Source: JAXHUM01 sp034189325
GTDB taxonomy: Bacteria > Desulfobacterota > DSM-4660 > Desulfatiglandales > Desulfatiglandaceae
Direction of reading: 5' to 3'
DNA length: 64,000 nucleotides
NCBI GenBank assembly: GCA_034189325.1
Contig: JAXHUM010000054.1
Location: 124,001-188,000 of the forward strand
Part shown: positions 19,114-28,043 of the stretch, piece by piece
Layout of the letters: the number at the start of each line of letters is the position of its first letter
Numbering within the stretch: position 1 is the stretch's first letter
Position numbers and translations under genes: made by a program
Notes under the pieces: generated by a model
Seen by the model: the letters and a program-made list of their open reading frames with translations, nothing else
Told to the model about the DNA's origin: nothing
Databases searched by the model: none

Positions 19114-19647
19114 TTGAATCGGGTTTTGCCGGACAGTCTGCTTCTTCTAGGGAAAGTGATACGGCCTCACGGGTTGAAGGGACTTCTCCGGATACAATCT
19201 TATGCTACATCTGAAGCCGCTTGGCAGGATTCAGGACGCGTTTTTCTTGAATCTGCTTCAGGTGAAATCTGTGAAGAGAGGGTCATAGCGGTTAGGCCGC
19301 ACCAGAATCTATTTTTGATGGAGCTTGAAGGCATTTGTTCCATCAATCAGGCGGAGCAATACAGGGGCGCCAAAATATTCATTGAAAAAGAGACCCTTAC
19401 CCGTGATGAGGGAGAGTATTTTTTCTACGAACTCATTGGCCTTGAGGTCTATCTGGAAAGCGGTGAGTATGTGGGAAAGATCGCCCGTATCATCTCTGCA
19501 GGGGGCAACGACATCTACGTCGTCAAAGAGAAGAGGAAGGAAATCCTCATACCAGCCACATATGAGATCATCAAGGAGGTGGAGACAGACAAGGGCAGGA
19601 TCACTATCTCGGCAATGGAGGAGTTGTTGAATTTGAATGAGATTTGA
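19114..19647 (+). CDS. rimM: Ribosome maturation factor RimM
   Basis: 177 residues. It binds S19 and helps mature the 30S head domain. The N-terminal RimM domain has LLLGKVIRPHGLKGLLRI, and the C-terminal PRC barrel begins near residue 100 with YFFYELIGLEVYLESGEYVG and includes IPATYEIIKEVE. The start codon is TTG, 2 bp after the khpA stop; no ATG exists upstream of the conserved GKVIRPHG block. The 3' end overlaps trmD by 11 bp. Confidence 0.95.
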   Translation: MNRVLPDSLLLLGKVIRPHGLKGLLRIQSYATSEAAWQDSGRVFLESASGEICEERVIAVRPHQNLFLMELEGICSINQAEQYRGAKIFIEKETLTRDEGEYFFYELIGLEVYLESGEYVGKIARIISAGGNDIYVVKEKRKEILIPATYEIIKEVETDKGRITISAMEELLNLNEI

Positions 19648-20368
19648 GATCGTCACCATATTTCCTCAGATGTTCTCCGGCTATGTGCATGAGGGTGTAC
19701 TCGGCCGGGCCGTCAAAAGTGGCATTGTCGAGGTCAATGTGGTCAATATTCGTGATTTTGCCAGGGGTACCCGGAAAAACACGGATGATCGGCCTTATGG
19801 GGGCGGTGATGGCATGGTCATGAAGCCAGGGCCTATCTACAGGGCAGTGAAACATCTTGAACGGCCATCAGGCCGAAGCCTTGCCCTCCTTCTCAGCCCG
19901 CGAGGTCAGCCCTTTAATCAGTCCATGGCGTGGGAGCTTTCCCGCTTTGATCAGCTCATACTGGTGTGCGGTCGTTATGAAGGGGTTGATGAGAGGGTAA
20001 GGCTCAGCTGCATAGACCGGGAGTTGTCTATAGGAGATTATATCCTAAGCGGAGGGGAATTGGGCGCATTGGTTGTCGTCGACGCTGTCAGTCGATTAAT
20101 ACCCGGTGTTCTGGGAAGAGAGAGTTCCAATCAAGAGGACTCCTTTGAAGGGGGGCTTCTAGAGTATCCCCAATATACGAGACCTCGGACGTTTGAGGGA
20201 CAGGAGGTCCCTGAGGTTTTACTGTCGGGAGATCACGAGAGAATCAGGGCATGGAGAAGGAGGGAAGCACTCAGGCGAACCATGGAAAAGAGACCCGACC
20301 TACTTAAAAGGGCCAGGCTGAGCCCGGAGGATGAAGCGATCCTGGCTGAATTAAAGGAAGGTGGGTAG
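19637..20368 (+). CDS. trmD: tRNA (guanine-N1)-methyltransferase
   Basis: 243-residue SPOUT-fold enzyme that makes m1G37 and prevents frameshifting. The trefoil-knot motifs are PYGGGDGMVMKPGPIYRAV, LVCGRYEGVDERV and ELSIGDYILSGGELGALV. The C-terminal RNA-binding domain ends in RRREALRRTMEKRPDLL. The ATG lies inside the rimM 3' end, so the two are translationally coupled. Confidence 0.97.
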   Translation: MRFEIVTIFPQMFSGYVHEGVLGRAVKSGIVEVNVVNIRDFARGTRKNTDDRPYGGGDGMVMKPGPIYRAVKHLERPSGRSLALLLSPRGQPFNQSMAWELSRFDQLILVCGRYEGVDERVRLSCIDRELSIGDYILSGGELGALVVVDAVSRLIPGVLGRESSNQEDSFEGGLLEYPQYTRPRTFEGQEVPEVLLSGDHERIRAWRRREALRRTMEKRPDLLKRARLSPEDEAILAELKEGG

Positions 20369-20377
20369 TGTTCGGCA

Positions 20378-20935
20378 ATGCGTCTTTACGTCGGGCTGGT
20401 TCATTTTCCGGTCTATAACAAGCATCATGAGATCATTGCCTCGGCCATAACAACCCTTGATCTTCATGACATTGCAAGGGCTGCCAGAACGTACGATGTC
20501 AAGAAACTCTTTGTTATGACCCCCCTCGATGACCAGCGGGCCCTGGCTGAGCAGGTTCTAAGACATTGGACCTCTGGTCATGGGGCGCGGTACAATCTGT
20601 TTAGAAAAGAAGCCATGGGATTGATCGAGGTCGTCTCCTGCCTTGATGATACGATAGACGACATTGCCGAGGCTGAAGGACAACGCCCGCTATTGATTGC
20701 GACCGACGCATCCGCACAGAAGAATAGATCCATCTCTTACGAAGATGTGAGAGGTCTTTTGGAGGATGGAACCCCTCCTGTTCTTTTGGTCTTTGGTACA
20801 GCCTGGGGTCTTGCCAGGGATGTGATGAACCGTGCGGACCATGTTCTGAACCCGATATGGGGCAGAACAGATTACAACCACCTCTCTGTGAGGAGTGCCG
20901 CAGCCATTATTCTGGACAGGCTGGCAGGCAGATAG
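20378..20935 (+). CDS. TrmD-linked SPOUT-type RNA methyltransferase (PF09936/COG4752)
   Basis: 185 residues. It begins MRLYVGLVHFPVYNKHHEII and contains the nucleotide-binding stretch PPVLLVFGTAWGLARDVM, then GRTDYNHLSVRSAAAIILDR. This matches the SAM-dependent RNA methyltransferase family found next to trmD in many Desulfobacterota and Firmicutes. The SPOUT knot is inferred from family membership, and the RNA target is unknown. It lies 9 bp after trmD and 21 bp before rplS. Confidence 0.85.
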   Translation: MRLYVGLVHFPVYNKHHEIIASAITTLDLHDIARAARTYDVKKLFVMTPLDDQRALAEQVLRHWTSGHGARYNLFRKEAMGLIEVVSCLDDTIDDIAEAEGQRPLLIATDASAQKNRSISYEDVRGLLEDGTPPVLLVFGTAWGLARDVMNRADHVLNPIWGRTDYNHLSVRSAAAIILDRLAGR

Positions 20936-20956
20936 CCGTTTAGTTGGGAGAAAAAA

Positions 20957-21298
20957 ATGAATATTATCAAAACACTTGAAAATGAACAGATGCGAGCCGA
21001 TATACCTGATTTCGGCCCTGGAGATACGGTCAGGGTTCATGCCCGTATCAGGGAGGGACAAAAGGAGCGGATTCAGATATTTGAAGGCGTTGTCCTCAGA
21101 AAACGGAAAGGCAATACCGGTGCCACGTTTACCGTGAGAAAGGTCTCTTACGGGGTCGGCGTGGAAAGGATATTTCCTCTCCATTCTCCGCTTCTCGACA
21201 AAGTCGAGGTCGTCACAAGGGGAAGAGTCCGGCGGTCGAGACTCTATTATCTTCGGGATTTACGGGGTAAGGCTGCACGCATTAAAGAAAAAAGGTAA
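20957..21298 (+). CDS. rplS: 50S ribosomal protein L19
   Basis: 113 residues at the 30S-50S interface. Typical L19 segments are DIPDFGPGDTVRVHARI, RIQIFEGVVLRKRK, GATFTVRKVSYGVGVERIFP and RRSRLYYLRDLRGKAARI. A GGGAG ribosome binding site precedes the ATG. It is the last of the ribosomal block before rnhB. Confidence 0.98.
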   Translation: MNIIKTLENEQMRADIPDFGPGDTVRVHARIREGQKERIQIFEGVVLRKRKGNTGATFTVRKVSYGVGVERIFPLHSPLLDKVEVVTRGRVRRSRLYYLRDLRGKAARIKEKR

Positions 21299-21344
21299 TG
21301 TTTCTTGTTTGTTCAAATGGCCTAATCTCTGTTGCGAGTTTCAC

Positions 21345-21372
21345 TGGTTCAAGACCCATCGATCTTGAACCA
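21345..21372 (+). other. Perfect 10-bp hairpin just upstream of rnhB
   Basis: TGGTTCAAGA at 21345-21354 pairs exactly with TCTTGAACCA at 21363-21372 around an 8-nt loop. It ends 11 bp before the rnhB ATG at 21384, where no good Shine-Dalgarno is visible. No T-run follows, so it is not a canonical terminator. It may be an RNA-processing or translation-control element between rplS and rnhB. Confidence 0.5.
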
Positions 21373-21383
21373 CACAACGCCAT

Positions 21384-22061
21384 ATGAAACCGGTTTGCCC
21401 ACCCAAGAATTTGCCCCTATTTCCTGAAACGGTTATTTCTTCAAGACAAGATCCATTGTTTTATGAGGGTTTGGCTCGTCAGGGCGGTTATGGTCTCATT
21501 GCAGGAGTTGATGAAGCTGGTAGAGGCCCCCTGGCGGGGCCGGTCGTGGCCGCTGCTGTGATTATCCCGGAGTATTGTGAGCTGGATGGGGTTCGGGATT
21601 CGAAACAAATGACCGAGCAGGCCCGCGAGAAGGCCTTCCCCCGTATTAGTAAGCAAGTCTTGACTAGTGGCATAGCCGTCGTTCCCCATACATACATTGA
21701 TGAGCACAATATACTCAAGGCAACCCTGAGGGCGATGAAATTGGCAGTATCCGCTTTGGACCCCCAACCTGAATTTCTTCTGGTTGACGGCATCCACAGC
21801 ATTGGCCTGTCGATTCCCCAGAGGTGTATCAAGAAGGGAGACCAGAGGAGTCTGAGCATTGCGGCGGCCTCTGTGATGGCCAAGGTGTACCGGGATAGAA
21901 TCATGCGCAGCTACCACAAATTTTGTCCGGCTTACAGCTTTGATAAAAACAAGGGCTACGGCACGTCGGAACATCTACGGGCCCTGGAGATATATGGGCC
22001 TTCACCTTTTCATCGATTGACCTTCAAAAGGGTTTTGGGACATGACCAGAGAGAGACGTGA
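21384..22061 (+). CDS. rnhB: Ribonuclease HII
   Basis: 225 residues. Removes RNA primers and misinserted ribonucleotides from DNA. The catalytic Asp-Glu pair is in AGVDEAGRGPLAGPVVAAAV, with further acidic residues in LLVDGIHSI and AKVYRDRIM. A tail of about 35 residues precedes the core. The 3' end overlaps the next gene by 20 bp. Confidence 0.96.
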   Translation: MKPVCPPKNLPLFPETVISSRQDPLFYEGLARQGGYGLIAGVDEAGRGPLAGPVVAAAVIIPEYCELDGVRDSKQMTEQAREKAFPRISKQVLTSGIAVVPHTYIDEHNILKATLRAMKLAVSALDPQPEFLLVDGIHSIGLSIPQRCIKKGDQRSLSIAAASVMAKVYRDRIMRSYHKFCPAYSFDKNKGYGTSEHLRALEIYGPSPFHRLTFKRVLGHDQRET

Positions 22062-22410
22062 TCTGGGCAAGCTGGGTGAAGATCTGGCGTTCAAGGAGGT
22101 CAAGCGCCTAGGATATAAGCCTATTATTCGCAATTTCAGGTGTCCTTTGGGTGAAATCGATTTGATTGCAAAAGATGGCAACACCTTAGTATTTGTGGAG
22201 ATAAAGACGAGAAAGGGGCGATCGATTGCCTACGCTAAGGAGGCAGTTGACCTCAGAAAAAGGAGGCAGATTTCAAAGGTGGCCCTAGCCTATATGAAAT
22301 CCAACAGTTGCATCGATACCAAGGCAAGGTTTGACGTAATCGCCGTCAGTTTGTGCGGCAAAAAGCCTGAAATAGAGCTCATCAAGAATGCCTTTGAATT
22401 GTCCTATTAA
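22042..22410 (+). CDS. YraN/UPF0102 family nuclease-fold protein
   Basis: 122 residues. The restriction-endonuclease-like core is visible: GEDLAFKEVKRLGYKPI, CPLGEIDLIAKDGNTLVFVE and IKTRKG, i.e. the E-x(n)-D-x(n)-E-x-K pattern. UPF0102 proteins commonly sit next to rnhB, as here, where the start lies inside rnhB. A Holliday-junction or repair role is suggested by fold only. Confidence 0.9.
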   Translation: MTRERRDLGKLGEDLAFKEVKRLGYKPIIRNFRCPLGEIDLIAKDGNTLVFVEIKTRKGRSIAYAKEAVDLRKRRQISKVALAYMKSNSCIDTKARFDVIAVSLCGKKPEIELIKNAFELSY

Positions 22411-22425
22411 CTGGGAACAGCGTCC

Positions 22426-23400
22426 ATGGATAGGGGCGTGATGAAATCACGCAAATCCGATATCTTCGAGACTCCCCGGAAGGGATCCGATGAGGCTCAA
22501 TCCAATAGAGGGCCGGGAGTCCTTTTCGTGGTTTCGACTCCCATCGGGAATCTGGAAGATATCACCTTGCGGGCCTTGAAAGTTCTCGGGAAGGTAGATA
22601 TAATTGCCGCGGAGAATGTAGGATACACAAGAGGGCTTTGTGAACATTTCGGCATCAAGACGAGGTTAACCCGTTATAATCAACACAATCAAAGGGTCAA
22701 AACCCCTGATCTTATCAGGCAACTGAAATCGGGGCGCACTCTGGCCTTGGTGACGGATGCCGGGACCCCTGGAATCTCCGATCCCGGTATTTTTCTGATA
22801 CATCGGGCCGCGGAAGAGGGCATTATCGTGACTCCGGTGCCAGGTCCGTCAGCCGTCATTGCGGCCCTGTCCGTATCGGGATTTCAAACGGCGAAATTCG
22901 TCTTTATAGGTTTTTTGCCGAACAGGTCGGGGAAGAGAAAAAGGGTCCTGCGGGAATTGCTTTCCGAGAGGCGTACGGCAGTGTTCTTTGAAGCCCCGCA
23001 CCGGATCAAGGCCGCCCTTTCCGAGATGCAGGAAATCCTCGGAGATCGACGGCTCGTCCTTGTCCGTGAGATGACAAAGGTTTTTGAGGAGGTCCTAAGA
23101 GGTACAGCCGGGGATATCCTCTCTCAACTTGATCCTGACGGGATAAAGGGAGAGATTTCCGTGGTTATACAAGGGGCTCAGGGAAGAGAACGCTCTCATC
23201 TTATGGATGAAAAGATCGAGGCCAGGATAAAAGGACTCTTGGCAAACACAGCACTGAGTGTTAAGGATATTGCCGCTCGTATAGCGGACGAAGAAGATCT
23301 TGCTTACAGGCATGTTTACAAGAAATGCCTTGTCCTGATGAACGAATCCAAAAAGTGCGAAAAAGGGTGCAACATCAATGGAGCTAAACAAGAAGTTTGA
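22426..23400 (+). CDS. rsmI: 16S rRNA (cytidine(1402)-2'-O)-methyltransferase
   Basis: 324 residues, tetrapyrrole-methylase fold. It makes the 2'-O methyl of C1402 in the decoding centre. Family blocks: VVSTPIGNLEDITLRALK, LVTDAGTPGISDPG, TPVPGPSAVIAALSVSG and FFEAPHRI. The normally near-invariant AEDTR segment reads AENVGYTRGL, with Asp to Asn and a changed Thr-Arg spacing, which is notable because it lies at the substrate/SAM pocket. ATG 22426 or 22441 could be used. The 3' end overlaps ptsH by 23 bp. Confidence 0.93.
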   Translation: MDRGVMKSRKSDIFETPRKGSDEAQSNRGPGVLFVVSTPIGNLEDITLRALKVLGKVDIIAAENVGYTRGLCEHFGIKTRLTRYNQHNQRVKTPDLIRQLKSGRTLALVTDAGTPGISDPGIFLIHRAAEEGIIVTPVPGPSAVIAALSVSGFQTAKFVFIGFLPNRSGKRKRVLRELLSERRTAVFFEAPHRIKAALSEMQEILGDRRLVLVREMTKVFEEVLRGTAGDILSQLDPDGIKGEISVVIQGAQGRERSHLMDEKIEARIKGLLANTALSVKDIAARIADEEDLAYRHVYKKCLVLMNESKKCEKGCNINGAKQEV

Positions 23401-23650
23401 GATTCGCAATAATCTTGGAATACACGCAAGGGCGGCCGCCAAGATAGTAGAGCTGGGTAGTCAATACAGCTCAATCTTGTTTCTCAAGAAGGACGGGCAA
23501 GAGGTCGATGGAGGGAGCATCTTGTCCATCTTGGCCCTTTCATGTCCCAAGGGTACGGAGATAGAAGCCCGGATTCTCGGAGAAGATAGTCAGGATTTTA
23601 TGGAAAAACTGGGCGAACTGATCGAACAAAAATTTGGTGAAGAGAGATGA
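23378..23650 (+). CDS. ptsH: Phosphocarrier protein HPr
   Basis: 90 residues. The phospho-acceptor His16 is in LGIHARAAAKIVEL, and the regulatory-Ser region VDGGSILSILALSCPKG has Ser47 at the HPr kinase site position. It starts inside rsmI and overlaps ptsI as ATGA. No EII permease is in the window, so the pair may be regulatory or serve transporters elsewhere. Confidence 0.95.
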   Translation: MELNKKFEIRNNLGIHARAAAKIVELGSQYSSILFLKKDGQEVDGGSILSILALSCPKGTEIEARILGEDSQDFMEKLGELIEQKFGEER

Positions 23651-25422
23651 GCATTGACGATGAACCCATAAGACTCAGAGGCATTGGAGTGTCTCCGGGC
23701 ATTGTGATAGGTAAGGCCAGCCTTGTTGATCGGGGCAGTGTAAAGATATTCTATCAATATCTCAGCAACAACCATATCGCAAAAGAAGTGGAGCGCTTTG
23801 AGGAGGCCCTTCAAATCACCGAGGATCAGTTTATCGCCCTGAAGAACCGGATGCCTGACGATATAACCCAGCATGGTTTTATACTGGATAGCTTTCTTAT
23901 GATCCTTAGAGACAGTATGCTCGCCGACGCCACCGTACGGAGGATCGTGGAAGAAAGGATCAATGCCGAGTGGGCCCTCGAGAAGTCTCTTCAAGGTATT
24001 AGAGAGGTCTTTGAGAAGATCGATGATGAGTATATCGGCACACGGATACATGACGTAGAGAATGTTGCTGAAAGGATTCTGAGAAACCTCATGGGAGAGC
24101 TGCCCCAGAGCCTGGCTGAGATTGACAAGAGGGTCATTATTGTGGCCCAAGATTTGTCTCCCGCCGATACGGCAGAACTGAATCTTGCCAAGGTTATGGG
24201 CTTTATTACGGATCTGGGGGGCCGTACCTCTCATACGGCCATTCTGGCACAGGCCCTGGAAATTCCCGTTGTGGCGGGGCTTGAATCTGTTACTCATCTG
24301 ACAAAGGAGGGCGACCTCCTGATCGTTGACGGAAATACGGGCGATGTCATTATCAACCCCGACGAAGAAGACATTGTTTTTTACCAGGATAGGCAAGTTG
24401 AGTTTGAGGAATACAAATCGAGCATTGCCAGAGAGAGCCATCTCCCGGCAGTGACTCAGGATGGTCGGAGCATTTCAGTCAAGGCAAATATAGAATTTTT
24501 GGAAGAAGTGGCCGCCGCACGCCGCTTTGATGTTAGTGGCATTGGACTGTACAGAACGGAATTTTTGTATCTTAGAAGCAAGGGACTTCCAAGCGAAGAG
24601 GAGCTGTTCGAGAATTACAAAGAGGTTGCCGAGCTTGTGGCTCCGGACCCGGTGAATATCAGGACTTTCGATTTGGGTGGCGACAAGCTTGTGTCGGGAC
24701 TCGAAATGACCAGGGAAACAAATCCCGCCCTTGGGGTGAGGGGGATACGCTTTTGTCTCAAGGAACTGGGGATATTCAAGAGTCAGTTGAGGGCGATTTT
24801 GAGGGCAAGTGCCTTTGGCAGTGTTCAGTTGATGTTTCCCATGATCTCAGGAGTCCAGGAGATCTTGGACGCAAAGGAGATCGTGGAAGAAGAGAAACGA
24901 CTGTTGGATAAGGAGGGTGTGGCGTATGACCATGACATCAAGGTGGGTGTCCTGATCGAGATCCCTTCAGCGGTTACTATGGCGGATGCCCTGGCCGATC
25001 ATGTAGATTTTTTTAGTATCGGTACGAATGATCTCATACAGTATGCCCTGGCTATTGACAGGGTTAACGAGGATATGGCCTTCATGTATCAGCCTTTTCA
25101 CCCGGCTATTTTACGTATGATCAGATATGTTGTCGATGCGGCGAAGAGAGCCGGTATAGGTGTTTCCGTGTGTGGTGAAATGGCTGGAGATCCTCTTTGC
25201 ATATCCATGCTCCTTGGTCTGGGTATTGATGAGCTGAGTATGAACCCCGGGGCCATACCTTTATGCAAGAAAGTGATTCGTTCCGTTACTATCAAAGAGG
25301 CGATGGCGGATGCGGAAGAGGTGATGAGGCTCCGTACCGCCAAAGAAGTGCGGGAATTTGTAGTTGATCGCATCAAACATCTGGTGCCGGAGCTGGAGAA
25401 AACAGGGTCCCTTGATTCTTGA
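23647..25422 (+). CDS. ptsI: Phosphoenolpyruvate-protein phosphotransferase (enzyme I)
   Basis: 591 residues. Transfers phosphate from PEP to HPr. The active His196 is in GGRTSHTAILAQALEIPVV. The PEP-binding barrel has GIGLYRTEFLYL, RTFDLGGDK, NPALGVRGIRF, FFSIGTNDLIQY and the Cys loop VSVCGEMAGDP. It overlaps ptsH by 4 bp and is followed by smpB after about 50 bp. Catalytic residues look intact, so it should be functional. Confidence 0.96.
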   Translation: MSIDDEPIRLRGIGVSPGIVIGKASLVDRGSVKIFYQYLSNNHIAKEVERFEEALQITEDQFIALKNRMPDDITQHGFILDSFLMILRDSMLADATVRRIVEERINAEWALEKSLQGIREVFEKIDDEYIGTRIHDVENVAERILRNLMGELPQSLAEIDKRVIIVAQDLSPADTAELNLAKVMGFITDLGGRTSHTAILAQALEIPVVAGLESVTHLTKEGDLLIVDGNTGDVIINPDEEDIVFYQDRQVEFEEYKSSIARESHLPAVTQDGRSISVKANIEFLEEVAAARRFDVSGIGLYRTEFLYLRSKGLPSEEELFENYKEVAELVAPDPVNIRTFDLGGDKLVSGLEMTRETNPALGVRGIRFCLKELGIFKSQLRAILRASAFGSVQLMFPMISGVQEILDAKEIVEEEKRLLDKEGVAYDHDIKVGVLIEIPSAVTMADALADHVDFFSIGTNDLIQYALAIDRVNEDMAFMYQPFHPAILRMIRYVVDAAKRAGIGVSVCGEMAGDPLCISMLLGLGIDELSMNPGAIPLCKKVIRSVTIKEAMADAEEVMRLRTAKEVREFVVDRIKHLVPELEKTGSLDS

Positions 25423-25469
25423 GGGGATGGTGTCTTGCGGGATCACACTCCTTCAAAGCGAACGTTAAA

Positions 25470-25919
25470 ATGGGCATTAAGATAATCTGCCAAAACAGAA
25501 AGGCCTCCTATGACTATTTTATTGATGAAGTCATGGAAGCCGGCATTGTGCTCTTGGGGCCGGAGGTCAAATCTCTCAGAACGGGAAGGGCCAGCCTGAA
25601 GGACAGCTATGCCCGGATAAAAAAAGGTGAGATCTTCCTCTACAACATGCATATTTCTCCCTATCCCTATGCCCGTTCCATCGATCTGGAGCCTGACAGG
25701 AGACGAAAGCTCCTCCTGAACAAAAGGGAGATCAAGCGTCTGATCGGAAAGACCGAAGAGAAGGGATACACGTTGGTGCCTACCAAAGTATACTTCTCTG
25801 AAGGTCGGGCAAAGGTTGAGCTGGCCTTGGCCAAAGGAAAGCGCAAATACGATAAAAGGCGAGCCCTGAAGGAAAAGGAGTTGAAAAAGGAGGTCAGTGA
25901 ATTCAAGCGGTGGAAATGA
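25470..25919 (+). CDS. smpB: SsrA-binding protein SmpB
   Basis: 149 residues. Partner of tmRNA in ribosome rescue. Core segments: ICQNRKASYDYFIDEVMEAG, GPEVKSLRTGRASLKDSYA, LLLNKREIKRLIGK and the basic tail LAKGKRKYDKR. ATG 25470 gives the normal start; a TTG at 25419 extends the frame by 17 unconserved residues. The tmRNA gene itself was not seen. Confidence 0.96.
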   Translation: MGIKIICQNRKASYDYFIDEVMEAGIVLLGPEVKSLRTGRASLKDSYARIKKGEIFLYNMHISPYPYARSIDLEPDRRRKLLLNKREIKRLIGKTEEKGYTLVPTKVYFSEGRAKVELALAKGKRKYDKRRALKEKELKKEVSEFKRWK

Positions 25920-25961
25920 AACATCGATTGGGAATGAAGCTCACACCTGTCGGAATAGCCT

Positions 25962-28043
25962 ATGAAGGATAAGATAGAAGCGATAATGTCACAGCTCGTC
26001 GGCAAGACAAGCTCTGGGGGGCCTCTTACAGGCATTGATATATCCGAACAGTTTAGACCTTCCGAGACCACTGAAGCGGCCACATTCAGAAATCTGAATG
26101 CGGCCTTTTTGCTTTTATTATGCCACGAATCCCACCCTACCCATTCGGAGGCCAAGTCATTCATTGAAAACCTAAAGAGGCAACCCGATTGGGAAGGCCC
26201 TGTGCGATTTTATCAAGAGGGTTTGTCACTGATACTCAAGGAGCTTGAGGAGCAGTACCGTAATCGACTCTCCTTGAAGGATAATTTGGACAGGCTGGTT
26301 CTGGCCGGGGAGGATTCCCATAAGGCCTTGGACCTTTTAGGGAGCATCGATAATGTGTGGAAGGTTTTTTTCCCGGAGGGCGTCTCCCTTTTTGCGAATC
26401 GGAAAGATAAGATCGAATCCCTTCGAAAAAAAAGAAGAATTCAGATAACGCGTCTGAAGATGGACCCGATACAGGACCCTGCAAGTGAAATCCTTTTTAC
26501 CTCAAACCTCCTTTTTACCCTTCCCTCCTCGTCTGTGCCGATAACCGACCTTTCCTTTTCTCAAGGCCTCAAGAGAAGGCTGGAGGCCATCAGCAGGGAG
26601 CCTCAACTCTTCTGGTATGACCACCCGATTCAACTGGGGGTCGAAATGTCGAAGAACGAGGCCGTTTATGGAATCAGGGAGTTGGATAGGGCCGTAGCCT
26701 TTGAAAAGGATCGGGGCACTTTGGCCCAAGAGCAAACCATTAACCTCCTTCTATCCCTCTCCGTTACCCATGGAGGTCTTCGCGATATTGCAAAGGCCTG
26801 CCTTGAAGAGATGTTGCAAGGGACCGAGGGCATTCGTCATGTCCGCGTCTATGCTTTGAGCGAGGATGATACAGGAAAGCTCCTTGATAAGGTCCTCGTC
26901 CCTGGAGTCAGGCATTACCTTGGCGCGAAGGATCAGGACCTCCTCTATAAGGTCTTTGGAACCGATGGAGAGTACGGCCGGCATTACAGCCTGCTCAAGG
27001 CCATGGCCGCCTTTTGGCAGGTGTTTTTGGATCCTCAGATAAAAGGAACATTCAAAATAGACCTGGATCAGGTGTTTCCTCAGGAGCATCTGGTCTCGGA
27101 GACCGGTGCATCGGCCTTGGAACACCTTATGACGCCCCTCTGGGGAGCGGAGGGCGTTGACCATGAAGGAGGCCCCGTGGAATTGGGAATGATTGCCGGG
27201 GCACTGGTCAACAGTGAGGACATTGGAACCTCCCTCTTCACGCCGGATGTGACATTTCCTGAACCGAACATTCGGGGAGATGAGTGGATATTCTTCAGTC
27301 GTCTCCCCCAGGCCCTATCTACAGAGGCTGAAATGATGCTTCGTTACGGAAACGGCCTTCTTGACGGTCAAAAGGAGTGTGCTCAACGTTTCCACGTAAC
27401 AGGGGGAACCTGCGGCATTCTTGTGGACAGCCTCAGAAGACACCGACCCTTTACCCCCGGTTTTATTGGTCGTGCCGAAGACCAGGCGTATCTCTTGAGT
27501 GTCCTTTTTGAGAATCCCGCTGGACATTTGAGATATCTCCACAAAGAGGGTCTGATCATGCGCCACGATAAAGATGGTTTTGCAGCGGAGGCGATCCAGT
27601 CTGCTGCCACAGGGAAGTTGATCGGTGATTACCTAAGAATCCTCCTGTTTTCCTTTTACGCTAAAGGGCTCCCCTGGCCGATGGAAAAAACCAAAGATCT
27701 TTTTGGACCATTTGCCGGTTGTTTTATCTCCCATATACCCTTTACCGTCGTGTTTCTCCGCTTGGCATTAAAGGGGGCTATGTTTTTTAGGGATGGAAAG
27801 CAAACCGAAGGACTCGATTTCCTTGATATGGGAACAAGGCGTTTGCACAAGGTCATAAGGGAGTTGGTCAGTGCTCCGGATAGTCTGAAGGAGGGGTTTT
27901 TGGAGGAAAAACGGGGATGGGAGATCTTTTATGATCTATTGGATTCCGTGGAAGAAGGACTGAGCAAGGGAGACCCTTTTGCCGTCGATCTGAGAGACAA
28001 GGCACGAGAGATTATTCAAGAAACGGAGCTTGCCCTAAACTGA
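25962..28043 (+). CDS. Large uncharacterised protein with glycosyltransferase-like motifs
   Basis: 693 residues, soluble. I do not recognise a named family. The C-terminal half looks like a GT-A nucleotide-sugar-binding protein: FKIDLDQVFP (a D-x-D-like motif) near residue 367, SALEHLMTPLWGAEG, IAGALVNSEDIG, ALSTEAEMMLRY, HVTGGTCGI and PGFIGRAEDQAYLLSVLF, then GLIMRHDKDGFA. The N-terminal 250 residues are mainly helical with charged stretches. It begins about 40 bp after smpB and is followed by a terminator at 28171. Enzyme and substrate are unknown; a glycosyl or nucleotide-sugar transfer role is an inference from motif layout only. Confidence 0.55.
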   Translation: MKDKIEAIMSQLVGKTSSGGPLTGIDISEQFRPSETTEAATFRNLNAAFLLLLCHESHPTHSEAKSFIENLKRQPDWEGPVRFYQEGLSLILKELEEQYRNRLSLKDNLDRLVLAGEDSHKALDLLGSIDNVWKVFFPEGVSLFANRKDKIESLRKKRRIQITRLKMDPIQDPASEILFTSNLLFTLPSSSVPITDLSFSQGLKRRLEAISREPQLFWYDHPIQLGVEMSKNEAVYGIRELDRAVAFEKDRGTLAQEQTINLLLSLSVTHGGLRDIAKACLEEMLQGTEGIRHVRVYALSEDDTGKLLDKVLVPGVRHYLGAKDQDLLYKVFGTDGEYGRHYSLLKAMAAFWQVFLDPQIKGTFKIDLDQVFPQEHLVSETGASALEHLMTPLWGAEGVDHEGGPVELGMIAGALVNSEDIGTSLFTPDVTFPEPNIRGDEWIFFSRLPQALSTEAEMMLRYGNGLLDGQKECAQRFHVTGGTCGILVDSLRRHRPFTPGFIGRAEDQAYLLSVLFENPAGHLRYLHKEGLIMRHDKDGFAAEAIQSAATGKLIGDYLRILLFSFYAKGLPWPMEKTKDLFGPFAGCFISHIPFTVVFLRLALKGAMFFRDGKQTEGLDFLDMGTRRLHKVIRELVSAPDSLKEGFLEEKRGWEIFYDLLDSVEEGLSKGDPFAVDLRDKAREIIQETELALN

